Source: Gammaproteobacteria bacterium (GTDB lineage Bacteria > Pseudomonadota > Gammaproteobacteria > SZUA-229). Taken from it: a stretch of 64,000 nt of DNA. This document shows, in pieces, positions 55,630 through 64,000 of the stretch; position 1 is the stretch's first letter; every line of letters starts with the position of its first letter. The stretch is from NCBI GenBank assembly GCA_029882355.1, contig JAOUKV010000011.1, forward strand, positions 1-64,000. Direction: 5' to 3'. The notes below the pieces were generated by a model. It was given only the letters and a program-made list of their open reading frames with translations, was not told where the DNA came from and searched no databases. Both the position numbers and the translations under genes were made by a program.

Positions 55630-55696
55630 AGCGGCAACTTATATGGCCGCCCTCGTTATCAGGCCACACTGAATTGTCATCGGAGCAGAGAAAAAA

Positions 55697-56506
55697 ATGA
55701 GTGATCAAAACATCGAACAATACAAAATCACTGAAGAGCCTTTTTACGAAGCACAGGAAGATGAGCTCGCTTTGTACGAAGCGGCTTATGAGTCGCGCCT
55801 GCCGGTGATGATCAAAGGCCCCACGGGTTGCGGTAAATCTCGTTTTATTGAACACATGGCGTGGAAACTGGGCAAGCCTCTGATTACTGTTGCCTGTAAT
55901 GAGGATATGACGGCTTCTGATCTGGTGGGTCGTTATTTGCTCGATGCTAATGGCACCCGCTGGCTGGATGGCCCGTTGACCACTGCTGCGCGTATTGGTG
56001 CGATCTGTTATCTGGACGAGATCGTTGAAGCACGTCAGGATACCACAGTAGTTATCCATCCTTTGACCGACCATCGCCGCACCTTGCCGCTGGATAAAAA
56101 GGGCGAGCTGATCGAAGCACATGCTGATTTCCAGCTGGTTATTTCTTATAACCCCGGTTATCAGAGTTTGATGAAAGATCTGAAACAGTCGACCAAGCAG
56201 CGTTTCACTGGTCTGGATTTTGATTACCCGGATAGCAAAGTGGAAACGGCCATTGTTAGCAAAGAGGCGGGCATTGATGAAGAGACCGCTGCCAAGCTGG
56301 TTAAAGTTGCGCACACCGCGCGTCACCTTAAAGGTCACGGTCTGGACGAGGGTATTTCGACTCGCCTGCTGGTTTACGCAGCAACGTTAATCAATAAAGG
56401 TATTGATACCAAGCGGGCCTGCAAAATGGCACTGGTAACACCGATTACTGACGACAACGATATTCGTAGCACATTGGTTCATTCTATCGATACTATTTTT
56501 GCCTAA
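55697..56506 (+). CDS. cbbQ: CbbQ, MoxR-type AAA+ ATPase of the RuBisCO activase
   Basis: A 269-residue AAA+ protein. Walker A GPTGCGKSR (41-49), Walker B CYLDEIVEAR (Asp107, Glu108), and the SYNPGYQSLMKDLKQSTKQRF block with sensor and arginine finger are typical of CbbQ/NirQ/NorQ. CbbQ hexamers with one CbbO remodel inhibited RuBisCO and release sugar phosphates. It is followed by cbbO after 30 nt. GGAG lies about 11 nt before the ATG. The context next to cbbM and cbbO decides CbbQ over NorQ. Confidence 0.95.
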   Translation: MSDQNIEQYKITEEPFYEAQEDELALYEAAYESRLPVMIKGPTGCGKSRFIEHMAWKLGKPLITVACNEDMTASDLVGRYLLDANGTRWLDGPLTTAARIGAICYLDEIVEARQDTTVVIHPLTDHRRTLPLDKKGELIEAHADFQLVISYNPGYQSLMKDLKQSTKQRFTGLDFDYPDSKVETAIVSKEAGIDEETAAKLVKVAHTARHLKGHGLDEGISTRLLVYAATLINKGIDTKRACKMALVTPITDDNDIRSTLVHSIDTIFA

Positions 56507-56536
56507 AATTTCTGCGTCTGTAGCGGTAAAAAAACA

Positions 56537-58792
56537 ATGACGACTGAAGAACTAGAATACGCGGATTACCGCGACAAACTGAAATGTAGTTTTGAGCAGA
56601 TTGAAGACTGCTTCGACGACTACATGAAAGATGCATTGCGCAACTTGAGCAACCAGGGCGTTGAGGACTATCTCTCCGGTGCTTCACTGGTTTGTATGAT
56701 CGGCCGTGGCTGGGAGCCGGTTTCGATTTATCTCGAAGAAATGCCGCAGATGGCGAAACGTGTCGGCGAACCTATTCTGGAAATTGTTTCCAAACATGTC
56801 TGGGATATGTCACGTTCACCCAACGGTAAAGCCATTCCGCCATTTATGCAGTGCCTGCCTGAAGCCTCTCGTCGCCTCGGCACGCTGGAACAAATGCAGC
56901 ATTTTTTCGACATTCTTTTTAAGATGCTCGATACCACAACCACTTCGGTTCATGGTCATCACAAAACCCATTCCAGTCAGGGTTTTCTTGTTCTATTAAA
57001 ACAAATTCCTTATTTATTGAGCCAGCTTTCTCTTGAAGGTTTAAAAAACTGGATCGAATACGGTGTGCGTAATTATCACAACCACCCCGAACGCCAGAAA
57101 GATTATTTCGACCTGAAATCTGCCGACAGCAAAGCCATGCTGCAACGTGAACGCCACGGCACCTTGTACATGGATAATGAGCGCAAGCTGGATATGTACA
57201 TGCGTAGCATGTGGCAGACAGAAGAATATTTCGTACCTTATTCTTTAGGCTTTGATGAACTTCGCAAACCACAACCTTATTACGACAGTCTCGGTATGCG
57301 CGTGCCCGATGTTTATGACGATCTTGATGGCGTCCGCGGCATCAATCGTTACCGCATTACACTGGCGCACATGGCCGCGCACAAACGCTGGACTGAACGC
57401 CAGGTAGCAGATAACTTATCACCGTTTCAGCGCATAGCAGTTGAAACGTTTGAAGACTCACGTGTTGAACAATTAATTATCCGAGAATATCCGGGACTGA
57501 AAAAATATTTTCTTACACTGCACCCAACGCCGATTGAAGGTGACTGCGACAATGAAAAAGAGTCCTGTGTACGCCATCGTTTAGCGATGATTTCTCGCGC
57601 CATTCTTGATGACAATCACGGTTACCAGAACCCCGACATTCTTGAGTTCGTTGGCAAGTTCTGGGACGCGATGAAAGACAGCGAGTCCAGCACCAAAGAG
57701 ATGCTAGGCATTGCAATTTCTTTCACTGCAAGAACACGTTTACAAAGTGACCAGTTACCCAAAGTTCACTTTGAAAATACCGTGATTGATTACCGCGACG
57801 ATAATCGTCACATGTGGGTATTCATCGAAGAAAATGATGAACCCGAAGATGATACCAGCCAGCCGCAAAGTTCTGAGACAATTGAACCTGACGGCCTGCC
57901 GCCTCGTCATTATCACGAGTGGGATTACAACACGAGCAGTTACAAGCCTGACTGGGTGACTTTGTACGAGTCATTACATGCGCCGGGCAACGCTTCGGAC
58001 ATCGACAAAATTTTAGAAAAACATTCGGCACTGGCGAAATATTTAAAACGCATTCTGGATTTATTAAAACCCCAATATTATGTGCGCCAGCGTTATCAGG
58101 AAGAAGGCAGCGAGCTCGATCTTGACGTGGCAATCCGTTCACTGATCGACCTCAAGAGTGGCTCACAACCTGACCCCCGCATCAACATGAGCCACAAACA
58201 TGATGGTCGTGACTTTGCGGTTTTATTGTTAATGGATTTATCGGCGTCGTTGCATGAAATTCCTGAAGGCTGCACACAAAGCATTCTTGAACTGAGTCGT
58301 GAAGCGGTAACTTTACTCGGCTGGTCAATCGAACAACTGGGCGATAAATTCGCCATTGCCGGTTTCCATTCAGACACACGTCATAATGTTCGTTATCATC
58401 ATTTAAAAGGTTTCAGCGAAAACTGGGATGACAGCGTAAAAGCACGTTTAGCGGCTATTGAAGCAGGTTTCTCAACCCGTATGGGCGCAGCGGTACGTCA
58501 TGCCTCTCATTATCTGGAAGGCCAAAAAGCAGATAAAAAATTACTGCTAATTTTGACCGATGGCGAGCCGGCAGATATTGATGTCACCGATGAAAAATTA
58601 CTCATCGAAGACACCCACAAAGCCGTTGATGAATTATCCAGCAAAGGTATCTACACACACTGTATAAGTCTGGATAAAAAAGCTGATGACTACATAGAGG
58701 ATATATTTGGCGCTGGTGGTTACACAGTTATAGATAATGTTGAGAAGCTACCTGAAAAACTACCTATGTTATTTACCGCGCTCACTTCTTGA
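56537..58792 (+). CDS. cbbO: CbbO, VWA-domain RuBisCO activase adaptor
   Basis: A 751-residue protein with a long N-terminal helical region and a C-terminal von Willebrand A domain. The MIDAS motif is DLSAS (567-571) in LLLMDLSASLHE, with TDGEPADIDV later. CbbO binds RuBisCO through the VWA metal site and couples it to the CbbQ ring. The middle region has an acidic linker (about 430-455). Its length and order match known form II CbbQO pairs. It is probably co-transcribed with cbbQ. Confidence 0.95.
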   Translation: MTTEELEYADYRDKLKCSFEQIEDCFDDYMKDALRNLSNQGVEDYLSGASLVCMIGRGWEPVSIYLEEMPQMAKRVGEPILEIVSKHVWDMSRSPNGKAIPPFMQCLPEASRRLGTLEQMQHFFDILFKMLDTTTTSVHGHHKTHSSQGFLVLLKQIPYLLSQLSLEGLKNWIEYGVRNYHNHPERQKDYFDLKSADSKAMLQRERHGTLYMDNERKLDMYMRSMWQTEEYFVPYSLGFDELRKPQPYYDSLGMRVPDVYDDLDGVRGINRYRITLAHMAAHKRWTERQVADNLSPFQRIAVETFEDSRVEQLIIREYPGLKKYFLTLHPTPIEGDCDNEKESCVRHRLAMISRAILDDNHGYQNPDILEFVGKFWDAMKDSESSTKEMLGIAISFTARTRLQSDQLPKVHFENTVIDYRDDNRHMWVFIEENDEPEDDTSQPQSSETIEPDGLPPRHYHEWDYNTSSYKPDWVTLYESLHAPGNASDIDKILEKHSALAKYLKRILDLLKPQYYVRQRYQEEGSELDLDVAIRSLIDLKSGSQPDPRINMSHKHDGRDFAVLLLMDLSASLHEIPEGCTQSILELSREAVTLLGWSIEQLGDKFAIAGFHSDTRHNVRYHHLKGFSENWDDSVKARLAAIEAGFSTRMGAAVRHASHYLEGQKADKKLLLILTDGEPADIDVTDEKLLIEDTHKAVDELSSKGIYTHCISLDKKADDYIEDIFGAGGYTVIDNVEKLPEKLPMLFTALTS

Positions 58793-58863
58793 TATAATAT
58801 CAGGCGCTTAATATTATTCAATTTTCAATTTTCTAATATTCTTATAACACCACGGACAGTCTT

Positions 58864-59436
58864 ATGAAAAAACTAATTGCCTCAACGATACTCAGTCTAA
58901 TATTCGCTAGTACTTCTCATGCGGATACCGACCTAAAACAACATGCGCAGAAAAGTAAAATGGTTGTCAAAGAATTCATGACTCAACTCAAAGGTGAGCT
59001 GCAAACAGCCATGAAGGCAGGCGGACCTGTTAACGCTATCAATGTCTGCAATGAAAAAGCACCCGCTATTGCAAAAAATCTATCTGAAAAGCATGGCTGG
59101 AAAGTTGCCCGCACCAGCCTGAAAACCCGAAATTCATCCAACGCTCCAGATGCCTGGGAAACTAAAGTATTAAATGACTTTGAAACACGCAAAGCCAAAG
59201 GCGAAGATGTTAAACCCATGGCTTATTTTGAAGCCGTAGAAAATAACGGCAAAAAATCCTTCCGTTTTATGAAAGCTATCCCCACCGGCGAAGTTTGCCT
59301 GAAATGCCATGGTGAAAATATTGCCACACCTATTAAAGCAAAATTACAGGCGCTCTATCCAGACGACAAAGCGACGGGATTTAAACTTGGCGATATCCGT
59401 GGTGCGTTTACCATTACGCAACCAATTAAATTTTAG
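58864..59436 (+). CDS. DUF3365 haem-binding periplasmic protein
   Basis: A 190-residue exported protein with a signal peptide (MKKLIASTILSLIFASTSHA) and one haem c site, CLKCH, near residue 146 (GEVCLKCHGENI). The DUF3365 (Tll0287-like) fold includes NAINVCNEKAPAIAKNLSEKHGW near 58-80 and GDIRGAFTITQPI at the end. Such domains are often sensors or electron carriers. A TATAAT at 58793-58798, overlapping the cbbO stop, could be its own -10, so it may not depend on the cbb promoter. A strong terminator follows. Confidence 0.85.
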   Translation: MKKLIASTILSLIFASTSHADTDLKQHAQKSKMVVKEFMTQLKGELQTAMKAGGPVNAINVCNEKAPAIAKNLSEKHGWKVARTSLKTRNSSNAPDAWETKVLNDFETRKAKGEDVKPMAYFEAVENNGKKSFRFMKAIPTGEVCLKCHGENIATPIKAKLQALYPDDKATGFKLGDIRGAFTITQPIKF

Positions 59437-59452
59437 GCAAATTATTGTGATA

Positions 59453-59484
59453 AAAAAGCCCGAGCATTGTCTCGGGCTTTTTTT
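59453..59484. terminator. Bidirectional intrinsic terminator
   Basis: A-run, AAGCCCGAG-CATTGT-CTCGGGCTT, T-run, placed between the DUF3365 gene and the convergent rhodanese gene. Confidence 0.9.
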
Positions 59485-60337
59485 ATTTAACTTCACCTGT
59501 CTCCATCGGGTTATTGGGGTCAGCCGTCCATTCCTCAAGTGACGCCATATAAACGGCCACATTGTTAAATCCCAATCGGGTTAAAACAAACGCATCGGTT
59601 GAGGCTACGATGCCACCACCACAATAAGTGATTATGCGGGCATTGTGATCAAAAGCATGCATTGAGGCCAGTTCATCCTGCTTAAGCAAACATCCTGTCT
59701 TATCAAGCAGGCTCAGGCCATTAATATTAACCGCATCAGGGATATGACCGGTCCGAGGATACATACTTATCTCACCTCGATAAAACTCCTCGGGTAAGGT
59801 ATCGATAAGAATAACCGCTTCATTATCAATACTGGCAAGCACTTCATCGTGTTGCGCTATCAACTCAGGGCGTGGTTTCGGAGTTAGCTGTTGTGCAGGT
59901 CGGCTAACAGGCTCAAGAGAAAGTTCATTACCTGTCGATGTCCATGCTGAAAGACCACCGTCCAGGATTGCGGCATTATCAAAACCAACCCAACGCAGCA
60001 TCCACCAGACCCGTGCAGCCCAGCCGGTGTAATTAGTATCGTAAAGCACAACATGGGAATCATCCCCCACACCCAATTCGCTCATGGCGGCACAAAATTG
60101 TTCAGGGCTTAATAAATCAAATTCAACAGGGCCAGTAGATTTGCAGAGCTCGTCTTTAAGATCAGCAAAGCCAGCGTTGGGGATATGACCAAGTTCATAA
60201 TCAGGGCGCCCACTGACATTACTCAACCCACGTGCATCATTTGCATCGGGCATGGTAACAACCGTGCAATCAAGTATGACTAGACCCGAGTCATTAATAT
60301 GCTGTTTCAGCCATTCGGCAGTTACTAAAGTATCCAT
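59483..60337 (-). CDS. Sulfurtransferase (SseA-like, two rhodanese domains)
   Basis: A 284-residue protein with tandem rhodanese domains. The inactive N-terminal domain starts VTAEWLKQHINDSGLVILDC. The C-terminal domain carries the catalytic loop TYCGGGIVAS (Cys near 239). It would transfer sulfane sulfur from thiosulfate or 3-mercaptopyruvate to a thiol acceptor; CGGGI resembles neither classical rhodanese (CRxGxT) nor SseA (CGSGVT) exactly, so the donor is open. There is no signal peptide, so it is cytoplasmic. GGAG lies 8 nt before the ATG. It could feed the TusA-like protein at 3.9 kb (inference). Confidence 0.87.
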   Translation of the reverse strand: MDTLVTAEWLKQHINDSGLVILDCTVVTMPDANDARGLSNVSGRPDYELGHIPNAGFADLKDELCKSTGPVEFDLLSPEQFCAAMSELGVGDDSHVVLYDTNYTGWAARVWWMLRWVGFDNAAILDGGLSAWTSTGNELSLEPVSRPAQQLTPKPRPELIAQHDEVLASIDNEAVILIDTLPEEFYRGEISMYPRTGHIPDAVNINGLSLLDKTGCLLKQDELASMHAFDHNARIITYCGGGIVASTDAFVLTRLGFNNVAVYMASLEEWTADPNNPMETGEVK

Positions 60338-60467
60338 ATCAACATCTCCAGGTGTGAACTCAAAGTATAAATAAGTAACGTAGATTTATTTCTTTAACTC
60401 TCATCATTCATAAATATAACACCAGCACCACGGAGGCATATCAATATCAATTACTTTTGCTAGGTGA

Positions 60468-61532
60468 CTACCTCTGCTTATTCTTCATAGTTTCTTTAAT
60501 AAGCTTGCCAAAATTTTCATCCTTCTTTTTCTTATCTAAATAGGACATTTGATTGAATTCAGACTCTTTTTTTATCTTCAAATAGTTTTGATAACGTTGT
60601 TCAGATAGATCACCAGCTTTTATTGCAGCCAAAATCGCGCAGCCTTTTTCATTGGCATGGGAACAGTTAGCAAACTTGCAACTTTGAGAAAGCGCCAGTA
60701 TTTCTGAGAAGGTCTCATCCAGGCCATCATCTACGGACATGCTACCCAGCTCTCTCATTCCCGGAGTATCTATTATCATTGCCCCGCTTTCTAAGCGAAC
60801 TAATTGACGGCTTGTTGTAGTATGTCGGCCCTTGCTTTGTATTTTACTTACGGGTCTGGTTTCAAATTTATTATCACCTACGATACTGTTAAGTAAGGTA
60901 GTTTTACCAACACCAGAAGAACCCAACAAGCAATAGGAAGATTCGCTCTTTAATAAGCTAATAATTGAATCAATATTCTCTTGATTTAAATTACTAAACT
61001 CGATTACGGCGGTTTGAGGAGCAACACTCAAAACTTTTTTCTTAATTTCGTCAACCTCTTCCCTCGGTACAAGGTCGCACTTACTCAGTAGAATAACTGG
61101 TTCAATACCACTTTCATTGACCATAACCAAGTAGCGCTCCAATCTTCGCAAATTAAAATTATCATTTAATGATTGAATAATGAAAGCAACGTCAATATTT
61201 GCAGCTATCAACTGGAAATCAACGAGCTTTCCGACCGCCTTTCTCTTCAGAAGTGTCTTTCTTGGGAAGACACCATATATAATCGCGTGGCTATCATCAT
61301 CGTAAAAATCGGCATACACCCAGTCACCCGTAGTAGGAAGATCACTAGCCGACTCTGTACAGTAAAGAAGGTTTCCTGATAACTCAGCAAATATCTCCTC
61401 CCCTCCTTTTGTGACTGTATAGCTATCTTTATGTACAGAAACTATCCGAGCAACACCATGAGCGGCAATTTGTTCATCATCCGCTCGACTCTTAAACCAG
61501 TCGCTATACCCTATGCTTTTCAGATCACTCAT
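60468..61532 (-). CDS. rsgA: RsgA-type ribosome small-subunit-dependent GTPase
   Basis: A 354-residue circularly permuted GTPase. An OB fold (about 25-90) is followed by the GTPase domain with LLSKCDLV (G4), LGSSGVGKTTLLNSI (G1), DTPGMREL (G3) and the C-terminal zinc motif CKFANCSHANEKGCA. It helps late 30S assembly. The charged tail (KKKKDENFGKLIKE) and IIQSLNDNFNLRRLERYL resemble the paralogous RsgA group often found beside the housekeeping copy. Its base composition is clearly AT-rich compared with fadL next door. Whether another rsgA exists cannot be seen here. Confidence 0.88.
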   Translation of the reverse strand: MSDLKSIGYSDWFKSRADDEQIAAHGVARIVSVHKDSYTVTKGGEEIFAELSGNLLYCTESASDLPTTGDWVYADFYDDDSHAIIYGVFPRKTLLKRKAVGKLVDFQLIAANIDVAFIIQSLNDNFNLRRLERYLVMVNESGIEPVILLSKCDLVPREEVDEIKKKVLSVAPQTAVIEFSNLNQENIDSIISLLKSESSYCLLGSSGVGKTTLLNSIVGDNKFETRPVSKIQSKGRHTTTSRQLVRLESGAMIIDTPGMRELGSMSVDDGLDETFSEILALSQSCKFANCSHANEKGCAILAAIKAGDLSEQRYQNYLKIKKESEFNQMSYLDKKKKDENFGKLIKETMKNKQR

Positions 61533-61665
61533 AGTTCAGTTTATGCCTACTTACTCTATTACACATAATTACTAAGCTTTGCAGCGCAAGCGCATCGCAG
61601 TTTGCGTCCGAACGAGGAACGCTTAAGCTTACCCCTTGATCGTCATTATGTCGCTTTTTCGGATA

Positions 61666-63009
61666 TTAAAATCCATAGGCGAACGAAATCGCAAGCCGAT
61701 AACTATCGTCATCAGCGGCATCAAGTGCCAGGTCGAATTGCAGTGCTTCGAAGAACAGTATCCCGACTCCAGCGCTGAGGTGCTGTACATCTTCACCGCC
61801 AGGGTAAATTAGCTGTGAGGTAGAATCGGTGCCGTTATATTTTATGTCATGGGCAGGATCGAAATAGTATCCAGCACGGAGTGCCATAGGATATTGTTTG
61901 AATCGGGTGAGATACTCAAGCCCGAGGTGAAGCTCGATAACATCTTTGGCCACGAATTCATCATTCCTCTGGATGACCGTGACATCACCGCCAGGATAGG
62001 CAAACGCGGCGTTAAATTCCTCAACACGGTTATAGTTGATGCGAGTTGCATCGATGGCAAAGGTCCATGCTTCATCTGGTGTGTATGCAAAGCCGATAGA
62101 CAAACTTTCGGGCACTGTCAGTGAGCTTTCGCAAATCCAGCTTCCGGTTGGCGTGCCATCAGCAAGGGTGCCTATATTAACGTCGCCAAAACAGCCGTTT
62201 AATTGGGCACTGTTGACAGTGACAGGTGAGTTTGCGGTAGTTAGCGTGTATTCAATATTCTGAGTCAGCGTGTAGTTGAGACCAAACGACATGGTTTCAC
62301 TGGGACGGTAGAGCAGCCCGAAACGCCATATGGGTTCCTGCTCAGACTGGCTACCGTAAGAGCTGAATTGAACCCCATCGAAACTGCCTTGCTGCGGAGT
62401 TCGGTCCTGCTTTGACGTGATAATCATGTTTGGTGTAACCAGGCTCACCGACAGGCCGATTGCGAACTGGCCATCAAACAGGCTGCGCGCAATAGAAACT
62501 CCAAACTCGTCGAGGTCAAACATCACGTTGTGTTTCTCGGTTACCCCTCCGCTGATCGGATCGATGACGGTAACAGAACGGTCGTATGGCATAACTTCAT
62601 GATAGAACAGGCCGACAACGGTTCGTCCATCACCCAGCGGGGTCGCCAGTGCCACAAGTGCAGGGTCGATCTGATTGGTCTCTTCAACGCGGAGCCCCAT
62701 ACTGATCGAGTCGCCAGTACCGAGATTGTCAGCACCCGGGTGGGTAACCGCCTCAACATGCCGGAAATTGCTGTCAAAACGAAACTCTGTTTTCGAGAGA
62801 TGCACCAGTGCAGCTGGATTGGCAAGGCTGGCGCTGGCATCGTCAACCGATGCGACGGTAGTTCCGCCCATACCAATGGTACGGGCGCCCGATGTGTTCA
62901 GGGTGTGGTTAAAGCCGAACCAGGTAGGACCGTTATCAAACGCATAACCGGGCAGGGGAATAGACAGCAGCATGATTGCTAATATCCAGAAGAATAGTTC
63001 ATTTTTCAC
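61666..63009 (-). CDS. FadL/OmpP1-family outer-membrane transporter
   Basis: A 447-residue outer-membrane beta-barrel. The signal peptide (FFWILAIMLLSIPLPGYA) is followed by NTSGARTIGMGGTTVASVDDASASLANPAALVH, the plug-domain signature of the OmpP1/FadL/TodX family. The C-terminus ends in AISFAYGF, with a terminal Phe. Family members carry fatty acids, aromatics or other hydrophobic compounds across the outer membrane. It starts with GTG, with AAAGGAG 6 nt upstream. The gene is GC-richer than its neighbours, which hints at separate origin. Confidence 0.88.
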   Translation of the reverse strand: MKNELFFWILAIMLLSIPLPGYAFDNGPTWFGFNHTLNTSGARTIGMGGTTVASVDDASASLANPAALVHLSKTEFRFDSNFRHVEAVTHPGADNLGTGDSISMGLRVEETNQIDPALVALATPLGDGRTVVGLFYHEVMPYDRSVTVIDPISGGVTEKHNVMFDLDEFGVSIARSLFDGQFAIGLSVSLVTPNMIITSKQDRTPQQGSFDGVQFSSYGSQSEQEPIWRFGLLYRPSETMSFGLNYTLTQNIEYTLTTANSPVTVNSAQLNGCFGDVNIGTLADGTPTGSWICESSLTVPESLSIGFAYTPDEAWTFAIDATRINYNRVEEFNAAFAYPGGDVTVIQRNDEFVAKDVIELHLGLEYLTRFKQYPMALRAGYYFDPAHDIKYNGTDSTSQLIYPGGEDVQHLSAGVGILFFEALQFDLALDAADDDSYRLAISFAYGF

Positions 63010-63287
63010 CGGTAACTCCTTTCAAAAGAACAATAGGAACTTACGGAACAATCGTGGTCGGATCGTAATACATTCTAACACTAGAGAAAACCGTGATCTG
63101 GTCTTCCCCCCAGTCTTTTTTTGATTTTACTCTGAGCCAAATATTATATGGATTAACAAAATCCTAACAATCAATTCACGCAACATAAACTAGATCTTAA
63201 CGATATCTGCACAAACCGATTTTAAAGTACGCCGCACAGTCTGTAATCAGATTTCTATTATTTAACCAACCCAGGGATTTTAAATTT

Positions 63288-64000
63288 ATGAAAAAATTCA
63301 CTAAAAAAGCATCATTAATAGCAATGTTGTCTGCACTGACCACACCTGTTCTAGCTGCTGACCTGCCTACTGTTTATGGTAAAGCACATCTGTCATTCGG
63401 TTCTGTATCAGAAGACGACGGCATCACAAAGACTAGTTCCAATGCTGTTTCAAGTCATGCATCACGCATTGGTATAAAAGGCAATGTCGTTACTGACGGT
63501 GACACCAAAGTTGTCTACAAACTTGAATGGCAAGTAGATATGGCTGACGTATCAAAAGATACAACTGCTGTCACTACAACTACAGACGCTGTCACAGGCA
63601 ACATTGCCACTGTTTCAGCCAAAGACCACAATCACATCAAATCTCGTAATATGTATGTTGGCCTGAAAGGTGGTTGGGGTGAAGTTCGCATTGGACGTGA
63701 TGACTCACCATACAAACTTGCGGGCAAGAAAAATGTTGAGCACCTGAGCGATACCTGGGCTGATTTCAATAACATTATTGATAAAGGCCAGGATACTCGT
63801 AACGATAATTCTGTTGCTTACTGGAATAAAATTGGACCTGGCAAACTCGGCCTTGCCTATGCAGCAGGTGCTGATGATCCAGCTAAAGAAAACGCTGGCG
63901 AAAACACAAGCGTTGCCTATGACATGAAGATTGATAATTTTGGTTTTGCCGTTGCTACTCAAACTATTGAGAAATCTCTTACCAATGATGAAACTGGCGT
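63288..64000 (+). CDS. Gram-negative porin, truncated by window end
   Basis: The first 237 codons of a porin that runs off the window. The signal peptide MKKFTKKASLIAMLSALTTP is cleaved after LAA, then DLPTVYGKAHLSFGSVSED. Blocks SRIGIKGNVVTDGDTKVVYKLEW, RNMYVGLKGGWGEVRIGRDD and SVAYWNKIGPGKLGLAYAAG are typical Porin_4 features. It is the third, and again clearly different, porin of the window. The frame is open to the last base. It is divergent from fadL, with 278 nt between them. Confidence 0.9.
   Translation, partial: MKKFTKKASLIAMLSALTTPVLAADLPTVYGKAHLSFGSVSEDDGITKTSSNAVSSHASRIGIKGNVVTDGDTKVVYKLEWQVDMADVSKDTTAVTTTTDAVTGNIATVSAKDHNHIKSRNMYVGLKGGWGEVRIGRDDSPYKLAGKKNVEHLSDTWADFNNIIDKGQDTRNDNSVAYWNKIGPGKLGLAYAAGADDPAKENAGENTSVAYDMKIDNFGFAVATQTIEKSLTNDETG

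Noticed and set aside
55628-56338. Long open frame (236 codons) antisense to the start of cbbQ
   Set aside because: It lies opposite a gene with full AAA+ motifs, has no ribosome-binding site, and its sequence is low in recognisable domains; it mirrors the codon bias of cbbQ.
53822-58792. Carboxysome locus around RuBisCO
   Set aside because: The enzyme is form II and no shell-protein, CsoS2 or carbonic anhydrase genes are present.
61560-61630. Integron attC-like or insertion-sequence end between rsgA and fadL
   Set aside because: The inverted repeat is short and imperfect, the attC core (GTTRRRY) is absent, and no transposase or integrase is nearby.
1-64000. CRISPR array, prophage or transposon
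   Set aside because: I saw no regularly spaced repeats, phage structural genes, integrases or transposases anywhere in the window.

Overview
The window looks like chromosomal DNA of a gammaproteobacterial chemolithoautotroph, probably a sulfur oxidiser (inference). The gammaproteobacterial assignment rests on conserved gene order: gcvT-gcvH-gcvP / ubiI-ubiH-pepP-ygfB / zapA-6S RNA-5-FTHF cyclo-ligase / rpiA, rpe-gph-trpE..trpGDC-crp, and an OsmC gene divergent from crp. Autotrophy rests on a form II RuBisCO with its LysR regulator and CbbQ/CbbO activase (52.9-58.8 kb), plus a CbbY-type phosphatase. A TusA-like protein, a TauE/SafE exporter, a rhodanese and several c-type cytochromes fit a sulfur-based electron donor but do not prove it. 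There is no CRISPR array, insertion sequence, prophage or rRNA; one tRNA (Gln, CTG) and 6S RNA are present.

Layout. 0-11.8 kb: small redox and housekeeping genes (pteridine reductase, phosphoesterase, unknown lipoprotein, GFA protein, RRM and VF530 proteins, TusA-like protein, thioredoxin, di-haem peroxidase, MsbA-like ABC exporter, CbbY, TauE, FrnE, chalcone-isomerase-like protein, diguanylate cyclase). 11.8-24.5 kb: split glycine cleavage system, ubiquinone hydroxylases, PepP, YgfB, ZapB-like/ZapA, 6S RNA, 5-FTHF cyclo-ligase, IlvA and RpiA. 24.6-28.1 kb: two porins flanking an AT-rich stretch with an unknown exported protein. 28.3-32.7 kb: tRNA-Gln, rpsI-rplM, a 2Fe-2S ferredoxin, coq7, a DUF885 protein and OsmC. 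32.8-40 kb: crp, then trpC-trpD-trpG-(TIGR03790)-trpE-gph-rpe. 40-43 kb: CopD-like protein, cytochrome c, DUF3187 protein and a DusA homologue whose catalytic cysteine is glycine. 43.1-49.7 kb: a three-gene signalling block with an HD-GYP response regulator, a membrane kinase and a 1336-residue hybrid kinase. 49.9-52.9 kb: GspA/GspB and a pseudouridine synthase. 52.9-59.4 kb: cbbR, cbbM, cbbQ, cbbO and a haem-binding DUF3365 protein. 59.5-64 kb: rhodanese, RsgA-type GTPase, FadL-type protein and the start of a third porin.

How the parts connect. RuBisCO, its activase, rpe, rpiA, cbbY and gph together cover carbon fixation, pentose recycling and disposal of phosphoglycolate and misfire sugar phosphates, and the glycine cleavage genes could complete glycolate salvage. 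The strongest new observation is a pair of near-identical 22-bp operator-like sequences, one in the cbbR-cbbM gap and one in the cbbM-cbbQ gap. Each lies about 53 nt upstream of a matching TATA(G/C)TAGCG -10 element, which points to a CbbR-controlled regulon with two separate promoters. Other points worth checking are the DusA Cys-to-Gly change, a TIGR03790 gene inside the trp operon, a 16-codon ORF with an ideal ribosome-binding site behind rplM, and a likely terminator inside the glycine cleavage operon.
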